A model generated the notes under the pieces. That model was given only the letters and a program-made list of their open reading frames with translations. It had not been told where the DNA came from and searched no databases. Shown here one piece after another: positions 1 through 12,535 of a stretch of DNA of 64,000 nt (position 1 is the stretch's first letter; each line of letters begins with the position of its first letter). The position numbers and the translations under genes were made by a program. Origin of the DNA: Coenobita brevimanus (lineage: Eukaryota; Arthropoda; Malacostraca; Decapoda; Coenobitidae); NCBI GenBank assembly GCA_032717465.1, contig CM064681.1:15791528-15855527 (forward strand). Direction: 5' to 3'.

Positions 1-279
1 GAATAGAATACTTGATTTGTCCCGACCATTAGAGAGTTAGTGGTGCTAGTATTAACACACTCAGGTTCCCATCACTCTCTCAGCTGAATGAAATCATCTG
101 GTGTTTGTTGGAAGAGAATACTAGAATCTCCGCGATCAAGAGTGGATTACTGTGGACTAGTCTTTTTTTAATCAAGCTTGATCAAACAGTACGGTAACCT
201 TTTGTGGGCATTTCATATTAACTTCTCGAGATTAAGCTTATGTTGAGTGAGAGGCCACAAGGGACTGATAAATTCGCAA
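1..279. other. Unassigned AT-rich sequence
   Basis: I see no coding or RNA signal here. Positions 84-101 hold one copy of a short motif (reading roughly GCTGAATGAAATCATCTG) that recurs in the first 3 kb and is described in the findings. Confidence 0.4.
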
Positions 280-690
280 GAGCCAATCGATTTTCGGCAC
301 CCAATCAATTTTCAGGGTCCAAACAGCACTGAATACCAACCAATTCTCAGCACTCGCTCAGCCCCCAGCGTCAACCATATTCTGAACAACCATTCATTTT
401 TTAGCACCCGATCATTTTCCAGCATCCAGCCAGTTCTCAGGACTCATTCACTTCACACCACCCTATTAGTTCTCAGCACCTGATCAGTTCTCGGCATTAA
501 ATCAATTCTCAGCATAATTTAATTTTCAGCGCCGAACCGCTTCCCAGCACTTGATCAATTCTCAGTACCAGATAATTTCTTAGGATCATTTCATAGCATC
601 CGAATAATTCTAAGTGTCCAAAAAAGTCTTAGCACTCAGTCAGTTCTCAGCTTCCCGTCAATTCTCAGCACTCGGTCTTCTGCCATTCAA
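280..690 (+). repeat. Degenerate ~20-bp minisatellite
   Basis: About twenty imperfect units of roughly 18-22 bp follow each other, built around a TTCTCAGCACTC-like core followed by an ATCAA-like spacer. Units differ by substitutions and small indels, so the array looks old. The short open frame across 247-483 is a by-product of the repeat and is not called as a gene. Confidence 0.75.
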
Positions 691-858
691 ATGAATTTTC
701 GTTTTTTTTTTTTTTTCCGTTATTCTCCAACATCATGTATATTCTATTTTTTTTTTTTTCAATGGTAAGGGTAGTCCTTCTTGATTTCTTTAGAATAATG
801 TAAAAACTAGATGACTGCGCAACGTGGTGCATAAATCAATAACTATATGGGTAAATAG
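691..858. other. Poly-T-rich unassigned stretch
   Basis: Two T-runs (near 702-717 and 748-760) lie in otherwise featureless sequence. Nothing coding is visible. Confidence 0.4.

Positions 859-902
<44 letters not shown>
859..902. repeat. (AC)n microsatellite
   Basis: A pure AC dinucleotide run of about 22 units is visible. Confidence 0.97.
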
Positions 903-906
<4 letters not shown>

Positions 907-1459
907 GACGTTTGTCTTATAATCTAAGAATATCTGCACATCCTTCCTCAGGTGGTGATAGACGCTCCCCACCCCTTCAGCCCTAGGCGAACCTCGGAGC
1001 TGACGCACCTAACCATGAACTTGACCCGCCGCTGCATCAGGCTTGCCCTGGATGGGGTAAGGCGGAAGTTAAGGGTCATGTTGAACCCCATTGAGCCCAG
1101 GGATGCCCATTACATTTTATTTTTGTTATCTGACGATTTTATTTAGATCCACCTTTATAATTTGATTAACAGCGGACGTTTTTATTTATCTGAGGCAGAG
1201 TCATGGAGATATTGAAAGTTTTAACCAGCTGAGCTCTACCGTGCTTTTTTTTTATTTTTTATTCATGCTGTCTCTTTTTTTTTTTTTTTTAAGTTTTTTC
1301 GAACTGTAGGTGTTACATGTAGCTTAATACCTTATAGTTTTACTCAGCTCAGGGTAAATTTTTCTAGCTAGAGGGGTTGGACGTAGGTTAATAAACCCCT
1401 TCAATACGGGAGGCTTTTAAGAAGTGGATCGATACTTCCAGGTAAGGAGAAAAATAAAC
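903..1459. other. Unassigned sequence
   Basis: There is no reading frame with recognisable similarity. An inverted copy of the short AATAAAATCGTC-type motif sits near 1130-1148, and T-runs occur near 1245 and 1276-1290. Confidence 0.35.
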
Positions 1460-2217
1460 TAAAATGATGTCACCTGGATTAGCCTACCTAATAATGTTTA
1501 CCCAGAGTAACTAAAGAAGATGTCACAAGGATTAATTAACAATGACGTCACCCGATTAACTGAAAATGCCGTCACTCGAATTAGCTAAATGATGTCACCC
1601 GGATTAACTAAAAATTGTCACCCGGACTAACTAAAAATGTTATCACCAGAATAACTAAAATGATGTCACCCGGATTAACTAAAATGATGTCATCCGGATT
1701 AACTAAAATGATGTCATCCGGATTAACAAAAAATGATGTCATCCGGATTAACTAAAATGATGTCACCCGGATTAACTAAAATGATGTCACCCAGATTAAC
1801 TAAAAATGATGTCACTCAGATTAACTAAAAATGATATCCGGATTATCTAAAAATGATGTCATCCGGATTAACTAAAAACGATGCCACCCGGATTAACAGA
1901 AAATGATGTCACTCGGATTAACTAAAAATGATTTCATCCGGATTATCTAAAAATGATGTCACACAGATTAACTATAAACGATGTCACCCGGATTAACAGA
2001 AAATGATGTCACTCGGATTAACTAAAAAATATTATCACCCAAATTAACTAATATGATATCACCCGCATTACCAAATATGATGTCACCTGGATTAATCACA
2101 AATGGTTACCCAGATTAACAGAATGATGTCACCCCGATTAACTTAATATATCACGCGTATTAACTAAATGACTTCACCAGGTTGAACTAAAAAGTGACGT
2201 CACCTGGATTCAACAGG
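1460..2217 (+). repeat. ~24-bp minisatellite (GATGTCACCCGGATTAAC unit)
   Basis: About thirty tandem units of 21-25 bp share the pattern ATGATGTCACCCGGATTAAC followed by TAAAA. The middle of the array (about 1660-1900) is the most homogeneous, while the flanks are more degenerate, as expected for unequal exchange. Some units contain TGACGTCA-like or TGATGTCA cores, which I take to be fortuitous. Confidence 0.92.
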
Positions 2218-3620
2218 TCCTTGAGCCTCTGTATTAAACCTTTTTTTTTTATTTATTTATTTTTTTTTGCATTCTCGATGGTACCAGACCGTTTTATTCA
2301 ATTTAGGAAAGACATCATGCATTGAAGGAGTATCTAAAAACTGGATTGAACCTCTGCAGTTTGAGACACCTACATCAAGCTGAATAATATCGTCAGGAGA
2401 TGGCATTAAAAAAAAAAATAAAAAAAAAATAAAGAAAAAGAAAGAAAAGAAAAAGAAAAAGGAAAATGACATCCCGGGTTCAATGTAGTACAACTCTGAG
2501 GATCCCGTGACTCCCTCTCAGCTAAATAAAATCGTCTGGTCTTATTTAAAATATAAAGGTGGAGTTGATGCGACCATGAAAGGGTTGATCATTGGACTTA
2601 GATTAGGTGCTTTATTTTTCTGTTATATTCCTGCTACTCCCAGACGATTTTACTAATCTTTGGAAGCAGATGTGTTAGTGAAAGGGATAACTGAGGCTCT
2701 ATCTAGCCTCACCTATTCGAAAAGAGAGCCTCCAAACTGAACAATATCGTCCGATAACAAGAATAAAATTTAAAATACTTTTTATGACTCAGTCACCTCC
2801 ACCTGAAATATAATTGTCTGGTGTTCACGAAGTTGACAGTTCACGAAGTTGACACAACCCTGAACGCGGTTGCTGGAGACAGTACTTACACCCGTAGGCT
2901 CCTGACTCACTTGCAGCGGAATAAAATCATCTGCCGTCAGCTGGAATTAAATACTAGAGTTGTTCTGACCATGAGAGGGTTTAGGACAACAGCCACTTTC
3001 AGCCATAAGCAACTTTCCATAATCGTTAATGATTTCTATATTCTGTTCACTGTAACTTGGCCAAAAATTGCCATTTCACCATATTTAAAGTTAAGCTGTA
3101 ACAAGAGGTTAATACTACTAACATATAGTGCTAATTACGAAGAAGTGCTAAGGAAGTGACGTACAGCTGTTGCATTGCCATTGACGTTATTCTGCCATTG
3201 AGTTATGGGAAACTGGTTGCAAAAGGACGAAAATGTGTGTCAAGTTAAAGTAACTGAATTACAGGCATCATATTTGTTTTGTTAATTCATTCATATTCTC
3301 TATAGCGCTTTCATTTTCACCTGGAATGTGCTTCCTTTTTCGGCTTATTTCATGTAGCTCAGTGACCGAATAAAATAATGCTACAGCTCCATAGCACTTC
3401 TTCATGACTAGTGACATACTGTAGTGAAATTCTGTTCCTATTACACATGGAGAGATGGCAAGTTTAAGCAAAATGAAAGTGAAAAGACTATCGTTTTATA
3501 GGAGTATATGAACGGAAATTAAAATCTGCACCGTGGTTAACTTTTGCCAGGATTATTTTTAACATGAATTGTTCACTATGATGTGAACTCTACTTTCATG
3601 TTAATATATTTTGTAGCTAT
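2218..3620. other. Unassigned sequence with recurring short motif and A/T runs
   Basis: Long T and A runs occur at 2240-2268 and 2408-2462. The AATAATATCGTC/AATAAAATCGTCTG motif recurs at about 2379, 2521, 2641 (inverted), 2737, 2802 and 2914. The short open frames at 2821-3159 and 3268-3471 resemble nothing I know and are not called. Confidence 0.4.
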
Positions 3621-3624
3621 ATGA

Positions 3625-3765
3625 ATGACAAAGATGCTGGAGAGGGACGCCTTCATGTGGTGGCACCGACATAACCATGCGGCTCAACTGACTGGTTGTG
3701 CAAACGTCCCTCAACTACATCCCAATCTCATGAAAGAAGAATGGTGGACTAGGGCAACTTAAGGC
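3625..3765 (+). repeat. Dispersed repeat, copy 1 (paralogue near 6070-6215)
   Basis: This stretch (GAGAGGGACGCCTT, then TGTGTGGTG-like, then GTCCCTCAACT) aligns by eye with 6070-6215 on the same strand, including spacing. The function is unknown. It could be a fragment of an unrecognised transposon or a duplicated intron piece. Confidence 0.5.
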
Positions 3766-3861
3766 TTCAGTGCACAGGGTTCATGTTTCAGGTGGGTCAG
3801 GGGCCACAATAGTAGTGGATGAAGATAAAGTGGAAACAGGCAATATCAAACACGGCTTAGG

Positions 3862-5059
3862 CTCCTTTCGGGACTTTGACGAAAGCTTTGCCATTGCACT
3901 TGACATCTCAAAGGCTTTCGATCAAGTCTGGCATAAACCTTTAATTTCCAAACTGCCCTCTTACGGTTTCTATCCCTCTGTCTGTGCCTTCATCTATAGC
4001 TTCCTTTCTGGTCGTTCTATAGCTGCTGTTGTAATTCTTCTCCTAGGTCTATCTACAGTGGTGTTCCTCAGGGCTCTGTCTTCTCACCAACTCTCTTCCT
4101 TTTATTCATCAATGACCTTCTAAGCTGTACATCTAACCCTATCCACCCTTACGCTGATGACTCCACCCTTCACGTTTCCGTTCGGTTCCCGCAACGTCCA
4201 TCTCGGCAGTTACATCAGCAAACAAGGGATGAGGCTATGGCACACCTAATGTCTGACTTGGCTCGTATCTCTGACTGGGGTATAAATAATGCATCAAAGA
4301 CTCAGTTTTTACACGCCTCAACCCGACAAAATCTTCCTCAGGTATACCCACTAATGTTTAATAATATTCAGCTTAATCCTGCATCATCCTTGAACATGCT
4401 TGGGGTTTCATTTACTCGGGACTTATCTCGGAAAGATCATATTACACCTCTTGTAAAATCCGCTTCCAAGAGATGTGCTAAGCCGACTCCGTTCCTTCTT
4501 TACCCCTGCACAACTGTTGACTCTATACAGGGGTTTTATCCGCCCCTGTGTGGAGTACAACTGTCATGTGTGGGGAGGCTCCCTGCATACAGCTCTTCTC
4601 AATAGGGTGGAGTCAAAGGCTTTTCGTCTCATTAACTCTCCTCCTCTTACTGACTCCCTTCAACCTCTGTCTCTTCGCCGCACTGTTGCATCTTTATCTC
4701 TTTTCTATCGCTACTTTGATGGTCACTGCTTCCCTGAACTGTCTGCATGCATTCCTCCACCTCTACGACGGGCGTGTAGCACCCGTATAGCAGCAAACTC
4801 TCATCCCTTTTCTGTCCAGCTCTCTAATGCAAGAGCTAACCGTTCCTCCCAGTCCTTCATTTATGCAACAGGTCAGCTCTGGAACTGTCTCCCTCTGTCT
4901 GTATTTCCTGCTTCCTGTGATCTCCAGTCTTTCAAACGCAGTGTGTCCAGGCATCTCGAATTGATCGGATCTTGAATTTGGCTCTTTTTTGTATTTTGTT
5001 TTTCTCTTGGAAGGAACAATTTTGCGAGCCACCGTCTTTGGTTCCTTCTTCCTCACATT
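3862..5059 (+). pseudogene. 5'-truncated Jockey-like LINE, copy A1 (RT remnant)
   Basis: The conceptual product carries the reverse-transcriptase palm (ALDISKAFDQVWHKPLISKL, then a SGRS loop) and later the RT C-terminal region ending HLELIGS at about 4975. A YADDSTLH-type active-site segment is readable near 4151-4171, with frame changes between blocks, so the copy is dead. Compared with copy A2 at 43926-46221, the homology starts at about 3862, which marks the 5' truncation usual for target-primed LINE insertion. The 3' end is an A-run near 5050-5059. Placement in the Jockey/CR1-like non-LTR group rests on RT motifs. The exact clade would need a tree. Confidence 0.85.
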
Positions 5060-5169
5060 AAAAAAAAGAGGTTTATGAATAATGTTCTTCTGCATTTCCA
5101 ACCTCGATACCTATAGCCAGCACTGAGATACGCTATAAAAAATCCAGGTACAGTACTATGTTTCGATAG

Positions 5170-5346
5170 CCATTGATATAGATGATGATAACATGTCAGT
5201 TATAGTCACAGTGGTGGTGGTACGATGATCATGATGTTGATCGATCATAATGAAAATAATGACAGTGATAGTGATGATAAAGACGACGACGATGATGATG
5301 ACGATGATAATGATAATGATAATAGTAGTTATAACGGTTATGATGA

Positions 5347-5378
<32 letters not shown>

Positions 5379-5395
5379 ATGGTGATGGTGGTACC
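5170..5395 (+). repeat. (GAT/GAC/GGT)n trinucleotide repeat
   Basis: An impure trinucleotide array of GAT, GAC, AAT and GGT units. It produces long Asp-, His- or Met-rich open frames on both strands that are artefacts of the repeat and are not called as genes. Confidence 0.9.
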
Positions 5396-5526
5396 TCCTA
5401 TCCAACAGTGGCAGCCCCATTCCGTAGTGAAGAGGAGAAACCCACCCTACCTCGTAACGGGATCTTTGCTCAAGATAATAGACATCATCACCCCCAAGCT
5501 TAGCTTATGGTGAGACTCGTGCAATC

Positions 5527-5583
<57 letters not shown>
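5527..5583. repeat. (TC)n microsatellite
   Basis: A pure TC dinucleotide run of about 28 units. Confidence 0.97.
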
Positions 5584-5585
<2 letters not shown>

Positions 5586-5948
5586 AATACTTGATTATTA
5601 ATATTGTATATGGTTTTAAAATTTAGGTTTAAGTCAAGGAGTCTTACTGTAACTGGCATTGGAGGTTTCGTCACACCTCGATCTTAGCGATTTACTTTGT
5701 ACACTGCACCTCAGCACCCTAATACACCCTCAGCATGTTACTAATGCAACCTATTTCGATAATATAACGACATAAATGACCTAGAACGGGTATTTAGGTG
5801 TAATATACAAAATACTGTAATCGCCAAGGAGCAGGTGCTACGAACCGTCCTATACCAACTACGATGTGACAATATCCACAAAGTTGCTGCCAGTATTGGT
5901 ATTTATTTTATATATTCATTTGTTTGTTTATTTTTCTCCCGCTGTCAG

Positions 5949-6039
5949 CTACGAATACGTGGTGTCCAGTGAGCACAGGATCGGTACGAGGCTGAACAAC
6001 GGGTCCTTCACAGGGATGGTGGGCATGCTTCAGAGAAAC
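5949..6039 (+). CDS. Putative ionotropic (glutamate-like) receptor exon, S1 ligand-binding region
   Basis: The reading frame over this segment encodes a YEYV start, then NNGSFTGMVGMLQRN. This fits the first half of the ligand-binding domain (S1) of ionotropic receptors and ionotropic glutamate receptors, where a Y-E-x block is followed by NGxWxGMVG. The frame is bounded by splice signals. A pyrimidine-rich tract ends in CAG at 5946-5948, and the donor GTAAGA starts at 6040 directly after the QRN codons. In this family the next exon usually opens with an acidic EAD-like block. I do not find that exon in the window, so the introns must be very long or this is an orphan exon copy. The similarity judgement is from memory of the family. 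Protostome IRs are chemosensory, but a kainate-type receptor cannot be excluded. Confidence 0.68.
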
Positions 6040-6069
6040 GTAAGATCATGCCCCATGTTGTCGTTGGTT

Positions 6070-6215
6070 GGGACGATGCTAGGGAGAGGGACGCCTTTGT
6101 GTGGTGACATCGATATTAGCAGTCGGTGTAGCTGCCTGGTCGTACATATGTCCCTCAACTCCCTCCCTATCCCCTCCGATAGAAGGATGGTAAACTACAG
6201 AAGGGCAAGCTTGGA
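6070..6215 (+). repeat. Dispersed repeat, copy 2 (paralogue near 3625-3765)
   Basis: It matches 3625-3765 on the same strand. If the exon call at 5949-6039 is right, this lies in the following intron. Confidence 0.5.
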
Positions 6216-6257
6216 CTGCAGTACAATGGTTTCAAGTCTCAGAAAAATCTAGAACAA

Positions 6258-6290
6258 TAACTACTACTACTACTACTGCTATTGCTACTA
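6258..6290. repeat. (ACT)n microsatellite
   Basis: About ten ACT-like trinucleotide units with an interrupting GCT/ATT. Confidence 0.85.
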
Positions 6291-6502
6291 CTATTACAGG
6301 CCGGTATCCAGGAAATACAATAGTGAGGTGGTGAGCTGCATTTAGCAGAACGCCGATGTAATTAACTTAAGGGGAAAGGTTAATAAAACAGAGTAATTGT
6401 TATGTACACTATCACTTTCCATTATATTTAGATTAACTTTTCATTTCACAAAAAATAATTTTTAAACGAGAAATACCATTCAGATCTCAATAATTTGAAC
6501 CC

Positions 6503-6505
<3 letters not shown>

Positions 6506-6585
<80 letters not shown>
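6506..6585. repeat. (AT)n microsatellite
   Basis: A nearly pure AT run, interrupted once near 6538. It directly precedes a LINE 3' fragment. Confidence 0.95.
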
Positions 6586-6586
<1 letters not shown>

Positions 6587-6589
6587 TAA

Positions 6590-7035
6590 AGTAAAAATTT
6601 ACAAGTCCATGGTTAGACCAATTTTAATTTATGGGCATGAGTCATGGTACAGTACAATTGCAACAGATCAGAAAGTATTAGGATTTGAGAATAAAGGACT
6701 GGGAAGGATTCATGGGGTAAAGTGGCAAGACAGAGTTACAAAGGAAAGAATAAGGGATATAACGAAAGTGGAACCAGTTGATGAATATGTGAGACTGTCT
6801 CGCTTGGAATGGCTGGGGCACATATATAGAAAAGAAGGCAGTTTAATACAGGATATGCCCGAGTGGACTGCTAGAGGAAGAAGAGGAAGAGGTCGGCCGA
6901 GGGAAACCTGGTTTAGGACAATGAAAAGAGAAGCGGGAGAGGAGTGCTGGTGGGACCTGAAGGAGATGGCAAGAGAGAAATATTGGTGGAGAGAGTTCAT
7001 CGATGCCCTATGCATCCCGTGGGGTGCCACAGGAA
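6590..7035 (+). pseudogene. LINE 3' fragment (RT C-terminal domain)
   Basis: The frame from 6609 encodes the carboxyl end of an endonuclease/reverse transcriptase of RTE-related type. It shows a YGHESW block, a LEWLGHIYR block, an arginine/glycine-rich GRRGRGRPRETW block and a terminal [14 protein letters not shown]. These four blocks in this order are the usual tail of such proteins. The catalytic FADD region is absent. The coding sequence runs straight into (AT)n at about 7036, and another (AT)n array lies just upstream, so the fragment is a 5'-truncated insertion bracketed by AT repeats. Confidence 0.8.
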
Positions 7036-8227
<1,192 letters not shown>

Positions 8228-8230
<3 letters not shown>

Positions 8231-10701
8231 CATTAAAGACCAAGGCGTAGCCATTGTTCACTATTTTTCTGTTGATCTTTTCAAGTTTTCTTACACATTG
8301 TTTTACACTATGATTCAGGTTGTAGATAATATGTCCAAGATCCATGTCGTAACTATATTTTATTAATTATTTATTTTCATTTTCCTAGGACGTTTCGTGT
8401 ATCCTTACACATCATCAGCGACTGTAATATAGATACAATACACTATAAAACATGACATATACAACATAAACCTATACAATATATATACTGAAATGTACAA
8501 CAACGACTAATAAAAGTGTAGAGTTACAAAAGTATGGATAAAAGAGACAACCCTTTAGGTGAAGTCAAGTATGAGCTACAGTTAAAAGAGTATGGATAAA
8601 AGAGACAAACCTTATAGGTGTAGTCAGCTATGAGCTACGTGGTTGACTGCGAAGGTTGTATGGGTGAGTGGGTGTTTGTGGCTGTGTAGTGTTGCCAGTT
8701 GTGTTATTGTGTGTGTAATGTTCATTTGTAATTGTCGCTGCTTGTGGTCGGGCCTTTGTGTATTTAAACAGTTTGAGGGTACGATCTAGTCCGGTAGTTT
8801 GGTTGTTTATGGCCGGCGTGTTTTCACGTATGAGAAGTGCTTCTGCCAGTTGTAGTCTAATGTGGTCATGACATTTTTTATTATATTAGTATTTTCTATT
8901 AGAACTTGTCTGTTTATTGATGTGTGATGTTGAGTCATATGATCTTTTATAGAACCGGATTGGGTGCATGGTTAAACGTCTGCTTAGTGTGGTTGTGGTC
9001 ATACCAATATATTTCATGTGACGAAGTTTACAACCTTCGTTGTGGGCAAGTGAATTCATAAACTACATTTGGTATGTTGAAGTTTGTTGGTTTGTTGAGC
9101 TGTGTTGTTTTTCATAATCATGTTGCTAACTTTCCTGTTTTTATAGTAAATAATTAAACTGAGCTTGTCTGAGGCGATAACACATGATGTGTTACGTGTC
9201 ACAATCTCTCTAAGTACACGTTCATCGTTTTATAAGCAGGGGACATCTGGATTACCATAATACACATTGTGGGTAACAGTATGGGGAAGCGGTTGGACAT
9301 TTGTGGTTGAGACTTGTTTTGAAATAAATTGACATATTTCTCTGTCAACTATTTGATTGGAATAACCATTGTTAATTAAGATCTGCTTTAATTTAGTTAC
9401 TTCTGAGTGGAAGAGTTCCCACGATGAGCAGTTCCTATGAGCACGACGTAAGTATGACCCGATAACTGACAATTGGTACCGCTGCGGACACTCACTCTCA
9501 GCATTAAGGCATCTACCCAAGTCCGTAGCTTTACGATATACGGAGGTTTTATAGTTACCATTCTCCTCTTCTTATTAATACATCAAGAAAAGGGATTTTG
9601 TTGTTTGCACTTATCTCATAAGTAAATTTTAATATTGAGTTATGTTCCATGGCAGTTCTTAGTTGTTTAAGGTGGTTTTCGTCTCTAACAACCACATAGA
9701 TATCATCAACATAGCGACAATACGTGGTTGGACGCAGTTGGTATCTTCTAACACTTTGTTTTCTAGGTGACACATGTAAAGGCAGCAATGTATGTTGGGC
9801 CCAGGGGTGAACCCATGCTGACTCCGTTAACCTGCTGATACAGCTTACCGTCTGGGCTGCGAAAGGGAGCTTCGGTGGTGCATGCTCTCAGTAATGTTTC
9901 CAAGTTGTGGGTTGAGATCTTAGGTGGGCACAGGGCTGGGTGGTGATTGATACACATTTTCTAAAATTATCTGTATAGTTTGGTCTACTGGTACGTTAGT
10001 GAAGAGGCTTTCAACATCTAACGAAACCAAGAGTCCGCTGGGTCGAGTAGAGCGGATAATGTCTATGAACTGGTCTGTGGACTTTAGGGAAAACTTCGCT
10101 GGAATGTATGGTGTAATGATTTGATTTACTTGTCTCGCTGTTGTATACGTTGGTGTGGTTACCTGGGAGATGATGGGACGGAGTGGGTTGTTGGTTATGG
10201 GTTTACATTACCGTAGATGTACCCTGGAGCATACTGTCCAACTATGGGGGTGAGTGTGGTGAGTCTCGGCATGCGTTGTTTGCAGTAACTCGATTGATTT
10301 TCTTCTTGAGAGTTTCTGTTGGATCACGTGGAAATCTGCTGGAATTTGGGTATTGTCACTGAGAATAGCATCGGTTTGTGTTGGTAGTCTTCTTTGTTGA
10401 GGAGAACATAAATGTTAGACTTATCAGCTCGCCTAATGACTATGTCTGTATTAGTTCGAAGATCCTTGGCTGCTTGCTGAAGTTCTGGTGTAAGGAGAGA
10501 GCTCCGTTTGTAGCTGCGTCGTCGTGTGCCCTCGGCCCTCAATTGGTCTTGCAGGTCAGGGTTAATGGTAATTTTGCCTTGTTGTTCCAATTTTTGCAGT
10601 GATGTATTAAGTAATTCTAATTCCATCATTTTGTTAATTTTGTCAAACCTCGGCTGTAGGTGGCAATTAAGGCCCTGGTTTAACACTTTCTTCTCTTGTT
10701 C
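8228..10701 (-). mobile_element. Penelope-like element, left palindrome arm
   Basis: Reading on the minus strand, the arm contains an RT N-terminal region, an RT palm with YVDD, a GIY-YIG-type endonuclease and a non-coding 3' region of roughly 700 bp. The 3' region includes a tandem duplication of about 65 bp (about 8540-8640, units containing GTATGGATAAAAGAGACAA) and a hammerhead-like core. It is truncated at the RT N-terminus, at the palindrome centre. Penelope-like elements are retroelements that pair this RT with a GIY-YIG nuclease. Confidence 0.9.
8383..8425 (-). ncRNA. Hammerhead-ribozyme-like core (left arm)
   Basis: On the minus strand, CTGATGA (8412-8418) is followed by a five-base-pair stem (GTGTA/TACAC) with a four-base loop AGGA, and then by GAAA (8393-8396). 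These are the two conserved catalytic boxes and stem II of a hammerhead ribozyme in correct order. Hammerhead motifs are known from Penelope-like elements. The third box (the cleavage site) and stems I and III are not clear: a CCTAGG palindrome follows GAAACGT. Cleavage activity is therefore unproven, and a dimer-type minimal ribozyme is possible. Confidence 0.6.
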
Positions 10702-10734
10702 AGTCAGTACATGATTCGAGAGATTACGGAACAA
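8900..10734 (-). pseudogene. Penelope-like RT and GIY-YIG endonuclease, left copy
   Basis: Blocks in order on the minus strand are as follows. At 10734-10324 lies an N-terminal RT region (EQEKKVLNQGLNCH, then DIVIRRADKSNIYVLLNKED). At 9957-9763 is the block with VNGVSMGSPLGP. At 9788-9555 is the catalytic YCRYVDDIYVVVRD and the PFLDVLI block. At 9520-9230 is the linker (NNGYSNQIVDREICQF). Near 9065-8900 is the endonuclease block with KYIGMTTTTLSRRL. Several frame changes and gaps separate the blocks, so this copy cannot make one protein. RT plus a C-terminal GIY-YIG nuclease defines the Penelope-like class. Confidence 0.88.
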
Positions 10735-12535
10735 GAGAAGAAAGTGTTAAACCTGGGCCTTAATTGCCACCTACAGCCGAGGTTTGACAAAATTAACAAA
10801 ATGATGGAATTAGAATTACTTAATACATCACTGCAAAAATTGGACAACAAGGCAAAATTACCATTAACCCTGACCTGCAAGACCGAGTGCCCGAGGGGCC
10901 ACTGACGACGCAGCTACAAGAACCACTCTCTCCCACACCAGAACTTCAGCAAGCAGCCATATCTTCGAACTAATACAGACATAGTCATTAGGCGAGCTGA
11001 TAAGTCTAACATTTATGTTCTCCTCAACAAAGAAGACTAACACAAACTGGATAGCTATTCTCAGGTGACAATACCAATTCCAGCAGATTTCCCGTGATCC
11101 AACAGAAACTCTCAAGAAGAAAATCAATCGAGTTATTACTGCAAACAACGCATGCCGAGACTCACCACCTCACCCCCATAGTTGGACAGTATGTCCAGGG
11201 TACATCTACGGTAATGTAAAGGCCATAAAACCAACAACCCACTCCGTCATCATCTCCCAGGTAACCACCAACGTATACAACAGCGAGACAAGTAAATCAA
11301 ATCATTACACCATACATTCCAGCGAAGTTTTCCTGAAGTCCACAGACCAGTTCATAGACATTATCCGCTCTACTCGAAAGCGGACTCTTAACTTCGTTAG
11401 ATGTTGAAAGCCTCTTCACTAACGTACCAGTAGACAAACTATACAGATAATTTTAGAAAATGTATCACCACCCAACCCTTTGACACCTAAGATCTCAACC
11501 CACAACTTGGAAACATTGCTGAGAGCATGCACCACCGAAGCTTCCCTTTCGCAGCCCAGACGGTAAGCTGTATCAGCAGGTTAACGGAGTCAGCATGGGT
11601 TCACCCTGGGCCCAACATTTGCTGCCTTTTACATGTGTCACCTAGAAAACAAAAGTGTTAGAAGATACCAACCTGCGTCCAACCACGTATTGTCGCTATG
11701 TTGATGATATTCATGTGGTTAGAGACGAAAACCAATTAAAACAACTAAGAACTGCCATGGAACATAACTCAATATTAAAATTTACTTATGAGATAAGTGC
11801 AAACAACAAAATCCCTTTTCTTGATGTATTAATAGAAGAGGAGAATGGTAACTATAAAACCTCCGTATATCAAAGCTACGGACTTGGGTAGATGCCTTAA
11901 TGCTGAGAGTGAGTGTCACGCAGCGGTACCAATTGTCAGTTATCAGTCATACTTACGTCAGCTCATAGGAACTGCTCATCGTGGGAACTCTTCCACTCAG
12001 AAGTAACTAAATTAAAGCAGATCTTAATTAACAATGGTTATTCCAATCAAATAGTTGACAGAGAAATAGTCCAATTTATTTCAAAACAGTCTCAACCACA
12101 AATGTCCAACCGCTTCCCCATACTGTTACCCACAATGTGTATTATGGTAATCAGATGTCCCCTGCTTATAAAACGGATGAACGTGTACTTAGAGAGATTG
12201 TGACACGTAACACATCATGTGTTATCGCCTCAGACAAGCTCAGTTTAATTATTTACTATAAAAACAGGAAAGTTAGCAACATGATTATGAAAAACAACAC
12301 AGCTCAACAAACCAACAAACTTCAACATACCAATGTAGTTTATGAATTCACTTGCCCACACGAAGGTTGTAAACTTCGTCACATGAAATATATTGGTATG
12401 ACCACAACCACACTAAGCAGACGTTTAACCATGCACCTACAATCCGGTTCTATAAAAGATCATATGACTCAACATCACACATCAATAAACAGACAAGTTC
12501 TAATAGAAAATACTAATATAATAAAAATGTCATGA
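10729..12535 (+). pseudogene. Penelope-like RT and GIY-YIG endonuclease, right copy
   Basis: The same blocks occur on the plus strand. EQEKKVLNLGLNCH is at about 10729-10790 and YCRYVDDIHVVRDE at about 11690-11725. The PFLDVLI block is near 11815, NNGYSNQIVDREI near 12030, and the nuclease block with CPHEGCKLRHMKYIGMTTTT lies at 12350-12420. More single-base indels break this copy than the left one. The protein begins at the same codon where the palindrome starts, so both arms are truncated at the same place. Confidence 0.88.

Noticed and set aside
1205..1240. tRNA-like A-box on the minus strand (GTAGAGCTCAGCTGG)
   Set aside because: Only the A-box-like start is present. No anticodon arm, B-box or acceptor pairing can be drawn, so neither a tRNA nor a tRNA-derived SINE is supported.
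1460..2217. CRISPR-like array
   Set aside because: Units are contiguous minisatellite repeats of about 24 bp without unique spacers of constant length, and this is eukaryotic DNA.
5225..5513. Asp-rich, His-rich and Met-rich open frames
   Set aside because: They are three readings of one GAT-type trinucleotide repeat.
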